In this document: positions 1 through 6,990 of the stretch, piece after piece | Layout of the letters: every line of letters begins with the position of its first letter | Position numbering within the stretch: position 1 is the stretch's first letter | Position numbers and translations under genes: made by a program | The notes under the pieces: generated by a model | The model's input: only the letters and a program-made list of their open reading frames with translations | Told to the model about the DNA's origin: nothing | Databases searched by the model: none | Source: Phenylobacterium sp. | Lineage (GTDB): Bacteria > Pseudomonadota > Alphaproteobacteria > Caulobacterales > Caulobacteraceae | NCBI RefSeq assembly: GCF_004299445.1 | Contig: NZ_SCTC01000054.1 | Location: forward strand, 1 to 46,362 | Reading direction: 5' to 3' | Length of the DNA stretch: 46,362 nucleotides

Positions 1-533
1 GGCAGGCCACCCTGCAACATCTTGAGCGCCTGGTCGCCGACGGACTGATCGGTCACTCCGACGCGCGTAGGGGCGTGGGCCGGCCGCGCCGCATCTGGAC
101 CCTCACCGAAAAGGCCCAGGCCCGGTTCCCGGACACCCACGCCCAGCTGACCCTGGAGATGCTGGACGCCGTGCGCGCCGAGTTCGGCGAGGACGGGGTG
201 GAACGGATGATTCTGCGGCGCGAACAGGCGACCGTGACAGGCTATGCGGCCGCGATGGCCGACGCCGAGACCCTGGAGGCGCGGGTCCAGCGCCTGGCCG
301 AAATCCGGACGGCGGAGGGCTACATGGCCTCTGCGTCGCCCGACCCTGCAGGCGGCTTCCTCCTCGTGGAGAACCACTGCCCGATCTGCGCGGCGGCGGC
401 CGCCTGCCAGGGATTCTGCCGCGCCGAACTGATGGTGTTCCGCGCCGTGCTGGGGCCCGGCGTCGAGATCGAGCGGACCGACCACATCCTGGCCGGCGCC
501 AGGCGGTGCGCCTACCGGATCACGGCGGCCTGA
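1..533 (+). CDS. SufR-like Fe-S/HTH transcriptional regulator (5' partial)
   Basis: The reading frame is open from the first bases of the window, so the N-terminus lies upstream. The visible 176 residues begin inside a winged-helix domain (LERLVADGLIG, then a basic GRPRRIW wing), followed by a helical linker and a C-terminal cysteine cluster. Counting from the Met at base 75, the cysteines are C102-x2-C105-x5-C111-x3-C115 plus C145, preceded by H101. This layout, with the NHCPIC motif, resembles SufR/COG2345 regulators that bind a labile Fe-S cluster and control suf or stress genes. The target is unknown because the upstream neighbours are outside the window. It converges on the lipocalin gene, with the two stops 3 bp apart. 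The family call is good; Fe-S sensing is inferred. Confidence 0.75.
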   Translation, partial: QATLQHLERLVADGLIGHSDARRGVGRPRRIWTLTEKAQARFPDTHAQLTLEMLDAVRAEFGEDGVERMILRREQATVTGYAAAMADAETLEARVQRLAEIRTAEGYMASASPDPAGGFLLVENHCPICAAAAACQGFCRAELMVFRAVLGPGVEIERTDHILAGARRCAYRITAA

Positions 534-536
534 AGC

Positions 537-1076
537 TCAGGGCGCCGGCGGCTTGTCGCGGCCCGGCGTGGCGAGGATCTCGAGCTCGCCCCGATAGCCC
601 AGCTCGCGGACCTTGGCGGTCAGCGCCTCGACGGCGGAGAGCGGCGGCGCCACCTCGCGGGTGAAGATGTAGACCTTGTCGAAGCCCGGCTCGGACGAGA
701 TGAACCAGGACCGGTCGGGGTCGGTGGCGATGATCCGATAGGTGCGCGAGATCCGCAGCGGGCCCAGGCGGTAGCGCACAGCCAGGGTGGCGTTCACGCC
801 CGGGTCGCGGATCGTGCCGACGCCTTCGATGCTGCGTTCGGGCGCATCCTGACGCTTGTCGTGGCAGGCGTCCTTCACCGCGATGCGACCCTTGTCGTCG
901 CGGCTGTAGCGCGTGGTGGCCCACTCGCAGCCCTTGGTCAGGCCCGTGGGCGTGCGCGCCTGCTCGTACCAGACACCGGCGTAGAAGGCGTCGGGGGTCA
1001 GCGGCCCGGCGCTGGGCGGTTCGGGCGTCGCCGTGGCGGCGGCGAGGAGCAGTCCGGCGGTGGCCAACAGCGACAC
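537..1076 (-). CDS. Lipocalin family protein
   Basis: This 179-residue protein starts at a GTG with a good GGAAGGA ribosome-binding site about 8 bases upstream. An N-terminal hydrophobic signal (residues 1-17, ending ATATPEP) precedes a lipocalin domain with the characteristic GVWYEQAR segment around residues 32-40 and later beta strands (YRLGPLRISRTYRIIATD, WFISSEPG). Bacterial lipocalins of the Blc type bind lipids or hydrophobic ligands in the periplasm or outer membrane. There is no obvious lipobox cysteine in the signal, so it is probably a soluble periplasmic protein. The ligand cannot be told from sequence. Confidence 0.8.
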   Translation of the reverse strand: MSLLATAGLLLAAATATPEPPSAGPLTPDAFYAGVWYEQARTPTGLTKGCEWATTRYSRDDKGRIAVKDACHDKRQDAPERSIEGVGTIRDPGVNATLAVRYRLGPLRISRTYRIIATDPDRSWFISSEPGFDKVYIFTREVAPPLSAVEALTAKVRELGYRGELEILATPGRDKPPAP

Positions 1077-1158
1077 GGGCGTCCTTCCCAGGCATGGGTG
1101 GCGCGGGCGTGCGCCGAAGCGAACATAAGAACGAAGCCCCGGGGGTCCAGAGGGACGC

Positions 1159-2889
1159 TTACTTCTTCGCGGGCGCGGCGGCTCCCGGCAGTTGTGGTTC
1201 GAAGCCGGGCTGCCGGTGGTTGGCGGTGCCCGATGTGACGTACCAGCTGATGAACAGGGCGCAGATCAGGGCGCCGGGGACGTAGGAGTTGGTGCGCCGG
1301 TAGGTCCAGGCGCCGATGACGCCGATCACGCCCAGCAGCGGCACGAACTGGATGGCGATCACCGTGTTGAGCGGCTCTTTCGGGGTCAGCAGCAGGCCCG
1401 TCGAGAACAGGGTCGCATACTGCCAGGCCACCATCACCAGGAACCCGCCGGCCATGGCGATCTTGGCCCAGCCCAGGGACGCGATCAGCCCCTCGCCCTT
1501 CACCGCGATGCGGCCCGCCAGCCCGCGCATGGCGACCAGGAAGAACAGCGTCCAGAGGATCAGGTAGCCGGGCAGCTGCATCGCCCGGGTGGCGTCCAGC
1601 GGCTTCAGGCCCAGGACCCAGAACCTGTAGTCCACCTTGAACAGGCCATCGATGACCAGGATTGAGCCGTAGGCCACCGCCATGGTGGCCAGCGAGGCCA
1701 GGATCGCGGGGACCCAGCGGTTGGTGAAGACGGCGCGGTTCTTCAGGAAGACGCCGAGGATCAGGCTGATCAGCGCCGTGCCCAGCGCCCACACCAGCAA
1801 CTGATTCTGGACCCACTGCGGGAAGGGCGCCATCGGGAAGAACACCTGCCCCACCTTCATCAGCGGGAAGTAGGTGAGCGCCGGCAGGATCGCGGTGACC
1901 GCCAGCATCAGCCACCAGCGGCCGTCGCGGCGCTCGACCACGGGCTGGGCCGGCTGGGCCAGGGCGGCGAAGGGCGGCAGGCCGATCAGCAGGTCGAAGG
2001 TGGCCAGGATCAGGCCGACCAGACCGATGAAAGCGACCAGCGTGCCGAGCTCCTTCGAGAGCCAGACCTGATCGGACGCAGGCTTGGCGTTGGGCGCCGG
2101 GATGGTGCGCTGGAACCAGTCGACCGCGCCGCCGACGCCGCTGGCGGAGAAATGTTCCCAGGGGTGGGTGATCGGCGGGTTGAGCAGCAGCCGCGCGGTG
2201 CCCTGGGCGATGTCGCCGTAGAGGCGCCCCTCCTCCACCGGGCCGGTGACGCCGAACACCTTCTGGAGCTTGGCGGACGTCTCGATGTCGCCGCCCTTGG
2301 GGACGCCCCACATCAGCCCGGCGAACTCGTCGAACTGGCCGAAGACCACGGCGAGGTTCCTCGGATTCTCGGGGGCCGGCGCGCCGAGCAGGCCGGGCGT
2401 CGAGCCTTCCAGCACGATCGCGCGGTAGCCGTCCGGGTCGGCCTTGGCCGCGGCCAGGATCGGGCCGCCGCCCATGGAATGGCCCTCGAGCCCGATGTTG
2501 GCCTTGTCGACGAACGGTAGGCTCTTGAGGTGGCGCAGCGCCGCGGGGCCGCCGAATCCGGCCGTGCCCACGATGCCGCCCGAATAGCCGTGGCCGGTCA
2601 TGTCCATGGCCAGGACCACGTAGCCGCGGCGCGACAGCTCGATCGCGAACGGGCTCTGCATCTCGCGGGTGTTGATGTAGCCGTGGCTGACCAGGACGCC
2701 GGGTGCGGGCTTGGCCGCCGTGGCGCCGGCCGGCCTGTAGAGCAGCGCCGAGACGGTCACGCCCTCCTCGGCCGGAATCCGCACCTCGGTGATCGTCACC
2801 GCGCCGCCGTTGGTCTGCACCCGCGACGCGAAGAACGCGCCGCCCAGGATCAGCCCCCAGGCAAGCGCAAAGGCCAGCCACTTCCGCAT
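1159..2889 (-). CDS. Alpha/beta hydrolase with C-terminal multi-pass membrane domain
   Basis: This 576-residue protein has two parts. The N-terminus carries a signal-anchor (residues 3-22) and an alpha/beta hydrolase fold with the oxyanion HG at 69-70 and the nucleophile elbow GHSMGG, Ser138. From about residue 320 to the end it is mostly hydrophobic helices (for example LGTLVAFIGLVGLILATF), giving a polytopic C-terminal domain. I chose the ATG at 2889 because a GGGG-rich ribosome-binding site lies just upstream and the signal-anchor starts there; the open frame continues about 60 codons further with no credible start. The family is close to dienelactone-hydrolase/lipase-like enzymes. The substrate is unknown; the membrane domain suggests action at the inner membrane, perhaps on lipids (inference). 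Confidence 0.8.
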   Translation of the reverse strand: MRKWLAFALAWGLILGGAFFASRVQTNGGAVTITEVRIPAEEGVTVSALLYRPAGATAAKPAPGVLVSHGYINTREMQSPFAIELSRRGYVVLAMDMTGHGYSGGIVGTAGFGGPAALRHLKSLPFVDKANIGLEGHSMGGGPILAAAKADPDGYRAIVLEGSTPGLLGAPAPENPRNLAVVFGQFDEFAGLMWGVPKGGDIETSAKLQKVFGVTGPVEEGRLYGDIAQGTARLLLNPPITHPWEHFSASGVGGAVDWFQRTIPAPNAKPASDQVWLSKELGTLVAFIGLVGLILATFDLLIGLPPFAALAQPAQPVVERRDGRWWLMLAVTAILPALTYFPLMKVGQVFFPMAPFPQWVQNQLLVWALGTALISLILGVFLKNRAVFTNRWVPAILASLATMAVAYGSILVIDGLFKVDYRFWVLGLKPLDATRAMQLPGYLILWTLFFLVAMRGLAGRIAVKGEGLIASLGWAKIAMAGGFLVMVAWQYATLFSTGLLLTPKEPLNTVIAIQFVPLLGVIGVIGAWTYRRTNSYVPGALICALFISWYVTSGTANHRQPGFEPQLPGAAAPAKK

Positions 2890-3067
2890 CGTTCCCCCGC
2901 CCCGTTCCTTCTCGTTGAAGGGACGATGCGCCCTGCACGCGCGCCGCTCAAGTCGCGGATTCCTGTTCCTCCTACCGACGACTGGTGAGGCGGCGGCCGG
3001 CAGGGCATAGTCGCCCGGCCACGCGCGGACGGACCCAAGGATCCGCGCGGGCCAAGAGGAGGATCTC

Positions 3068-4240
3068 ATGCCCTACGCGCCCGCGGGCCGTGCGTTCTAT
3101 GACGCCGACAGCCACATCATGGAACTGCCCGACTTCCTGAAGGCCTATGCCGACCCGGCGTTGCGCGACGAGATTCCGGAGGTCAGCTATTCGGCCTCGA
3201 TCGTGACCGACGAAGAGGTCGCGGTGATCGTCGGCCAGGGCAACCGCCACAGCCCCGAGCACGTGGCCGCCCAGATCGCGATGGGCGACGAGCTGATCGC
3301 GAAGTCCAAGGAGATCCAGGCCCTCGGCGCGTTCAACAGCGCCGACCGGACCACCGCGCTGGACCTGCTGGGCTTCCGGAAACAGCTGGTGTTCGCGACT
3401 CACAGCGTGGCGATGCCGTTCTCGCCGTCATCGAAGCTGGAGCACCGGCTGCGCTATGGCGCGGCGCGCGCCCACAACCGGCACATGAGCGAGTTCTGCA
3501 AGTCCGACCGGCGGCTGATGGGCGTGGCGGTGATCCCGTTGGACGATCCCGACCTGGCGCTGGCCGAGCTGGAATTCGCGCTGAAGGCCGGGCTGAAGGC
3601 GGCGTGGATCCCGCACCGGCCCTGCGGCGAGCGCTCGCCGGGCCACGTCGACCTCGACCCGTTCTGGGCGCGGCTGGCCGAGACGGGCACGCCGTTCCTG
3701 CTGCATGTGGGCGGCGCGCCGCTGCAGCTGGCCAAGGCCTGGATGAACAACGGCCGCCCGCCGACCAAGGACTGGCTGGGCGGCGGCGAGAACCTGCGGA
3801 CCAAGGACATCGCCCTGCTGCACGAGGGGCCCGAACAGTTCCTGACCATGATGGTGTTGGACGGGGTGCTGGAGCGGCATCCGAACCTGCGCGGGGCGGC
3901 GGTGGAGCTGGGCGCCGGCTGGGTTCCGGAACTGCTGCGCCGACTGGACTGGGTGGTGAAGCACTGGAGCCGCAACGACGAGAACCTGCAGCGCCTGCGC
4001 CGCACGCCGTCGGAACAGATCACCCAGCAGCTGGCGTTCACGCCCTTCGTGTTCGAGGAGGTGGGCAGCTTCATCGACCAGTCGAACGCCGACCTCTACC
4101 TGTTCTCCAGCGACTATCCGCACATCGAGGGGGGCCGAAATCCAATCGGCCGGTTCGAGGCGGCGCTGGGCGAGCGGCCCGAGGCGGTGCGGGACAAGTT
4201 CTACGCCGACAACTTCCTGCGGATCTTCGCCGACGCGTGA
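3068..4240 (+). CDS. Amidohydrolase family protein (COG2159, metal-dependent TIM barrel)
   Basis: This 390-residue protein is preceded by a strong AGAGGAGG ribosome-binding site. It opens with YDADSHIMELP (residues 13-23), the D-x-D-S-H metal motif of the ACMSD/decarboxylase-like branch of amidohydrolases. It has an HVGG motif near residue 218 and ends with FSSDYPHIEGG (residues ~348-358), which carries the conserved Asp of the last barrel strand. Members are hydrolases or non-oxidative decarboxylases of aromatic or carbonyl substrates. Its start overlaps the untranslated upstream region of the divergent hydrolase gene. No partner gene shows its substrate. Confidence 0.85.
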   Translation: MPYAPAGRAFYDADSHIMELPDFLKAYADPALRDEIPEVSYSASIVTDEEVAVIVGQGNRHSPEHVAAQIAMGDELIAKSKEIQALGAFNSADRTTALDLLGFRKQLVFATHSVAMPFSPSSKLEHRLRYGAARAHNRHMSEFCKSDRRLMGVAVIPLDDPDLALAELEFALKAGLKAAWIPHRPCGERSPGHVDLDPFWARLAETGTPFLLHVGGAPLQLAKAWMNNGRPPTKDWLGGGENLRTKDIALLHEGPEQFLTMMVLDGVLERHPNLRGAAVELGAGWVPELLRRLDWVVKHWSRNDENLQRLRRTPSEQITQQLAFTPFVFEEVGSFIDQSNADLYLFSSDYPHIEGGRNPIGRFEAALGERPEAVRDKFYADNFLRIFADA

Positions 4241-4246
4241 CGTCAG

Positions 4247-4459
4247 ACCTGCCTTTCCCACGTAGTGGGAGAGGGGGACCGCTCGCCGAGCGCAGCGAAG
4301 AGCGGGTGGTGGAGAGGGCAAGCGGCCGCAGGGGCCGTTGGCCGATCGGCTGCTGAGCCCTTAGGCGGACATTCGATCCGCCGAGCCTGAGGCATGCCCT
4401 CTCCACCACGCCCTCTACGGGGCGCGGTCCCCCTCTCCCACTGCGTGGGAAAGGCAGGT
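4247..4459. repeat. Palindromic intergenic element, copy A (MITE/REP-like)
   Basis: This 213-bp element fills the gap between the amidohydrolase and M24 genes. Its arms are long imperfect inverted repeats: the left begins ACCTGCCTTTCCCACG and the right ends with its complement CGTGGGAAAGGCAGGT. Inside are further inverted blocks (GGTGGTGGAGAGGGC against GCCCTCTCCACCACG, and GAGAGGGGGACCGC against GCGGTCCCCCTCTC). It has no coding capacity. The same internal blocks recur at 27555-27760, so it is a dispersed repeat rather than a unique structure. Transcribed, it would form a long hairpin that could end or stabilise the upstream mRNA. Confidence 0.85.
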
Positions 4460-4468
4460 TGAAGTCAT

Positions 4469-4484
4469 ATAAAGATATCTTTAT
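4469..4484. promoter_or_regulatory. 16-bp perfect AT-rich palindrome (probable operator)
   Basis: ATAAAGATATCTTTAT is a perfect 16-bp palindrome in otherwise very GC-rich DNA, 36 bp before the start of the M24 peptidase gene and just after repeat copy A. Such a sequence is very unlikely by chance at this base composition. It resembles the AT-rich palindromes bound by small dimeric repressors such as ArsR-family regulators; a methionine-cycle regulator of the SahR type is one possibility, but that is a guess from memory of motif style. Confidence 0.6.
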
Positions 4485-4519
4485 GTCTTCTGTCGCGCTT
4501 AGCCACAGGAGCCGTCCGC

Positions 4520-5203
4520 ATGCCCGTTCAACACGCCAGGGAAGCCGTTGGTCAGGCGTTCTCGCTGCCCGCGATGCTGCGCGCCCGGGACCTGACGTTC
4601 GAGGCGGTGCGCAAGATCGCCGCGGCGATCACGCCGGGCATGACCGAGGGCCGCGGCGGCGAGGTGGCGCAGGAGATCCTGGAGGCCATGGGCATGGAGC
4701 GCCTGTGGCATCGCAACGTGATCCGCTTCGGGCCGGGCACGCTGGAGACCTTCTACGGCGAGTTCACGCCGGACTATGTGCTGCGGGCCGACGACATATT
4801 CTACGTCGACCTGGGGGTGGTCTGGGACGGCCACGAGGGCGATGCGGGCGACACCTTCGTGGTGGGAAACGATCCCGAGATGGCCGCCTGCGCCCAGGCC
4901 GCGCGCGACCTGTGGCATGAAGTGGCGGGCCGCTGGCGCGACGACGGCCTGACCGGGGCGGCGCTGTACGCCTTCGCCAAGGCCCGGGCCGAGGCGATGG
5001 GCTGGCGGTTGAACTGGGAGGTGAAGGGTCACCGCGTCTCGGACTTCCCGCACGCGATCTACAAGGCGGGCGCCCTGGGCGAATTCGACGCGATGCCGAC
5101 CACGGGCCTGTGGATCCTGGAAATCCAGATCGCCCACCCGACGCGTCCGATCGGCGCCTTCTACGAGGACCTGTTGGTCCGCGAGGCGGCCGCGGCGGCC
5201 TAG
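4520..5203 (+). CDS. M24 family metallopeptidase (Xaa-Pro aminopeptidase-like, pita-bread fold)
   Basis: This 227-residue protein starts 8 bases after an AGGAG ribosome-binding site. It retains the M24 metal pattern: two aspartates in YVDLGVVWDGHEGDAGDTF (residues ~94-112), a His in KGHRVSDFPH (~171-180), a Glu in LEIQIAHP (~210) and a final Glu near the C-terminus. It lacks the N-terminal creatinase domain and is short for an aminopeptidase P, matching the stand-alone catalytic fold. It may cleave N-terminal residues or act on a small amidino/peptide substrate. The gene sits behind an AT-rich palindrome and converges on the cytochrome c gene with a 4-bp overlap of the 3' ends. Confidence 0.8.
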   Translation: MPVQHAREAVGQAFSLPAMLRARDLTFEAVRKIAAAITPGMTEGRGGEVAQEILEAMGMERLWHRNVIRFGPGTLETFYGEFTPDYVLRADDIFYVDLGVVWDGHEGDAGDTFVVGNDPEMAACAQAARDLWHEVAGRWRDDGLTGAALYAFAKARAEAMGWRLNWEVKGHRVSDFPHAIYKAGALGEFDAMPTTGLWILEIQIAHPTRPIGAFYEDLLVREAAAAA

Positions 5204-5490
5204 CGGGCCGTCAGCCAGGCGGCGACGGCCTGCTTGTCGTCGGCGGTCAGGCCCTCGGCGGCGGCGGCCATGGGACCGGTGGTCAGGGCGGCGACGATCT
5301 CGGCGGGCGTCTTGGCGGCCAGCTGCTCGCGGGTCAGCGCGCGCTCGTCGCCGGCCTCGTGACAGTCCTTGCAGCGCTCGGCGTAGATCGCAGCGCCGCG
5401 CGGCGGGGCGGCCGGCGCCTGACCGAACGCGGGCGCGGCCAGCACGCCCAGCGCCATCAGTCCTGCAGCACCGGCCCACTTCGCGCTCAT
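5200..5490 (-). CDS. Small periplasmic class I cytochrome c
   Basis: This is a 96-residue protein with a Sec signal peptide (residues 1-23, cleaved after AFGQA). The haem-binding motif CKDCH lies at about residues 40-44, and a Met near residue 74 ([10 protein letters not shown]) is the likely distal ligand. The single-haem c-type fold ends with the usual helix ([13 protein letters not shown]). It is transcribed away from the PQQ-dependent dehydrogenase, with 88 bp between the two starts. PQQ dehydrogenases commonly pass electrons to such cytochromes, so it is the plausible electron acceptor for its neighbour (inference). Confidence 0.85.
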   Translation of the reverse strand: MSAKWAGAAGLMALGVLAAPAFGQAPAAPPRGAAIYAERCKDCHEAGDERALTREQLAAKTPAEIVAALTTGPMAAAAEGLTADDKQAVAAWLTAR

Positions 5491-5578
5491 GCGAGACTCC
5501 CGGACACTCTGGTTGACCTTCCCAAGGGGTTCGCCGGGCGCTAGGCAACGCTCGGTTCATTTCGGGAAGGAGACGCCG

Positions 5579-6823
5579 ATGCGGCGCGTGTTCAAGGCGG
5601 TGTCGACCGCGGCGGCTATCACGTCGGGCGTGCTCACCGCAACGAGCGCATCGGCCCAGGTCGAGACCCGGCCGCCGATTACTGCGTACAAGCCGGCCTT
5701 CGCGGGCCAGACCCGCGCGCCGGAGCAGAAGCTGGGCGGCGCGTTCGACGCTACGACAGTCACCTCGGGCCTGCAGTTTCCCTGGTCGCTGGCGTTCCTG
5801 CCGGATGGCCGGATGCTGGTGACCGAGCGCCGGGCGGGCAAGCTGCGGGTGGTGGCCAAGGACGGGACGCTGGCCGAGGCCGCGGTCGAGGGGACGCCGG
5901 CGGTGTTCTCGGGCGGCCAGGGCGGCCTGCTGGACGTTGTGCTGGACCCCGCCTTCAAGACGAACGGCCTGGTCTATCTGAGCTATGCCGAGCCGAACGC
6001 CGACGGGACCAACAACACCGCCGTGGCGCGGGGCAAGTGGGTGGACGGGCCGACGCCCAGGCTGGACGGCCTGACGGTGATCTACCGCCAGCGCCCCGCC
6101 CTGGCCTCGCCGCTCCACTTCGGCTCGCGGCTGGTGTTCGCCCGCGACGGCAAGCTGTTCGTGACGCAAGGCGAGCGCTCGATCCCCGCCGGCCAGAAGC
6201 AGGCGCAGGATCTGGCCAGCGGCCTGGGCAAGATCGTGCGGATCAATCCCGATGGCTCGATCCCCAAGGACAATCCGTTCGTCGGCAAGGACGGGGCGCG
6301 GCCCGAGATCTTCAGCTATGGGAACCGCAACGTGCAGGCTGCGGCGCTGCACCCGCAGACCGGCGAGCTTTGGGAAGTGGAGTTCGGCCCGCAGAGCGGC
6401 GACGAGATCAACATCATCCGCAAGGGCCGCGACTATGGCTGGCCCACCATCACCTATGGCGTGAACTACGGGCCGGCCAAGACGCCGATCACCGGCGGCG
6501 AGACCCAGCGGCCGGGCATGGAGCAGCCGCTCTACTACTGGGACCCGACGATCGCGCCCTCGGGCATGATCTTCTACACCGGCAGCCTGTTCCCGAAGTG
6601 GAAGGGCAGCCTGCTGATCGCCGGCAAGCAGCCGCAGGGCCTGCCCGGCGGCTTCGTCACCCGGCTGACGCTCAAGGGCGAGAAGGTGGTCGGCGAGGAG
6701 CGGCTGGAGACGCCGGCCCCGGCCAACTGGCGCGACATCCGCCAGGGACCGGACGGGGCGGTCTACCTGCTGAAGGACGGCACGGCCGGGGCGATCGTGA
6801 AGCTGACGCCCAAGAAGGGTTAG
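5579..6823 (+). CDS. PQQ-dependent sugar dehydrogenase (soluble aldose dehydrogenase family)
   Basis: This 414-residue protein has a signal peptide (residues 1-23, ending TSASAQ) and a six-bladed propeller of the GdhB/YliI (Asd) family. Family motifs include [38 protein letters not shown] with the likely catalytic His, [13 protein letters not shown], and [23 protein letters not shown]. The enzyme oxidises sugars or related alcohols in the periplasm using PQQ and Ca2+. I chose the ATG at 5579 because an AAGGAG site precedes it and the signal peptide begins there; the frame extends upstream to 5489 without signal-like sequence. The substrate is not predictable. No PQQ biosynthesis genes are in the window. 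Confidence 0.88.
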   Translation: MRRVFKAVSTAAAITSGVLTATSASAQVETRPPITAYKPAFAGQTRAPEQKLGGAFDATTVTSGLQFPWSLAFLPDGRMLVTERRAGKLRVVAKDGTLAEAAVEGTPAVFSGGQGGLLDVVLDPAFKTNGLVYLSYAEPNADGTNNTAVARGKWVDGPTPRLDGLTVIYRQRPALASPLHFGSRLVFARDGKLFVTQGERSIPAGQKQAQDLASGLGKIVRINPDGSIPKDNPFVGKDGARPEIFSYGNRNVQAAALHPQTGELWEVEFGPQSGDEINIIRKGRDYGWPTITYGVNYGPAKTPITGGETQRPGMEQPLYYWDPTIAPSGMIFYTGSLFPKWKGSLLIAGKQPQGLPGGFVTRLTLKGEKVVGEERLETPAPANWRDIRQGPDGAVYLLKDGTAGAIVKLTPKKG

Positions 6824-6990
6824 GTCCGACGTCGTCGCGTTGACGCGGTCGCGGACGTCGTGGTTTTGACGGCTCTGCCCAAAACAGCGGCAGTTCTCGG
6901 ACCTGAGGCACAGGCGGGCTTTGAGTCTCGGATTTGAAAGACAAAACTGCTAGCTAACGGCCAAGGGATAGGGAGGACGTTTCGCCTAGC

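Noticed and set aside
998..2938. Long minus-strand open frame overlapping the membrane hydrolase in another frame
   Set aside because: Arg/Pro/Gly-rich nonsense typical of a shifted frame of a GC-rich gene; the 1159-2889 frame encodes the recognisable hydrolase.
4499..6352. 617-codon minus-strand open frame opposite M24 and the PQQ dehydrogenase
   Set aside because: It crosses three real genes on both strands and has no domain; composition is that of a shadow frame.
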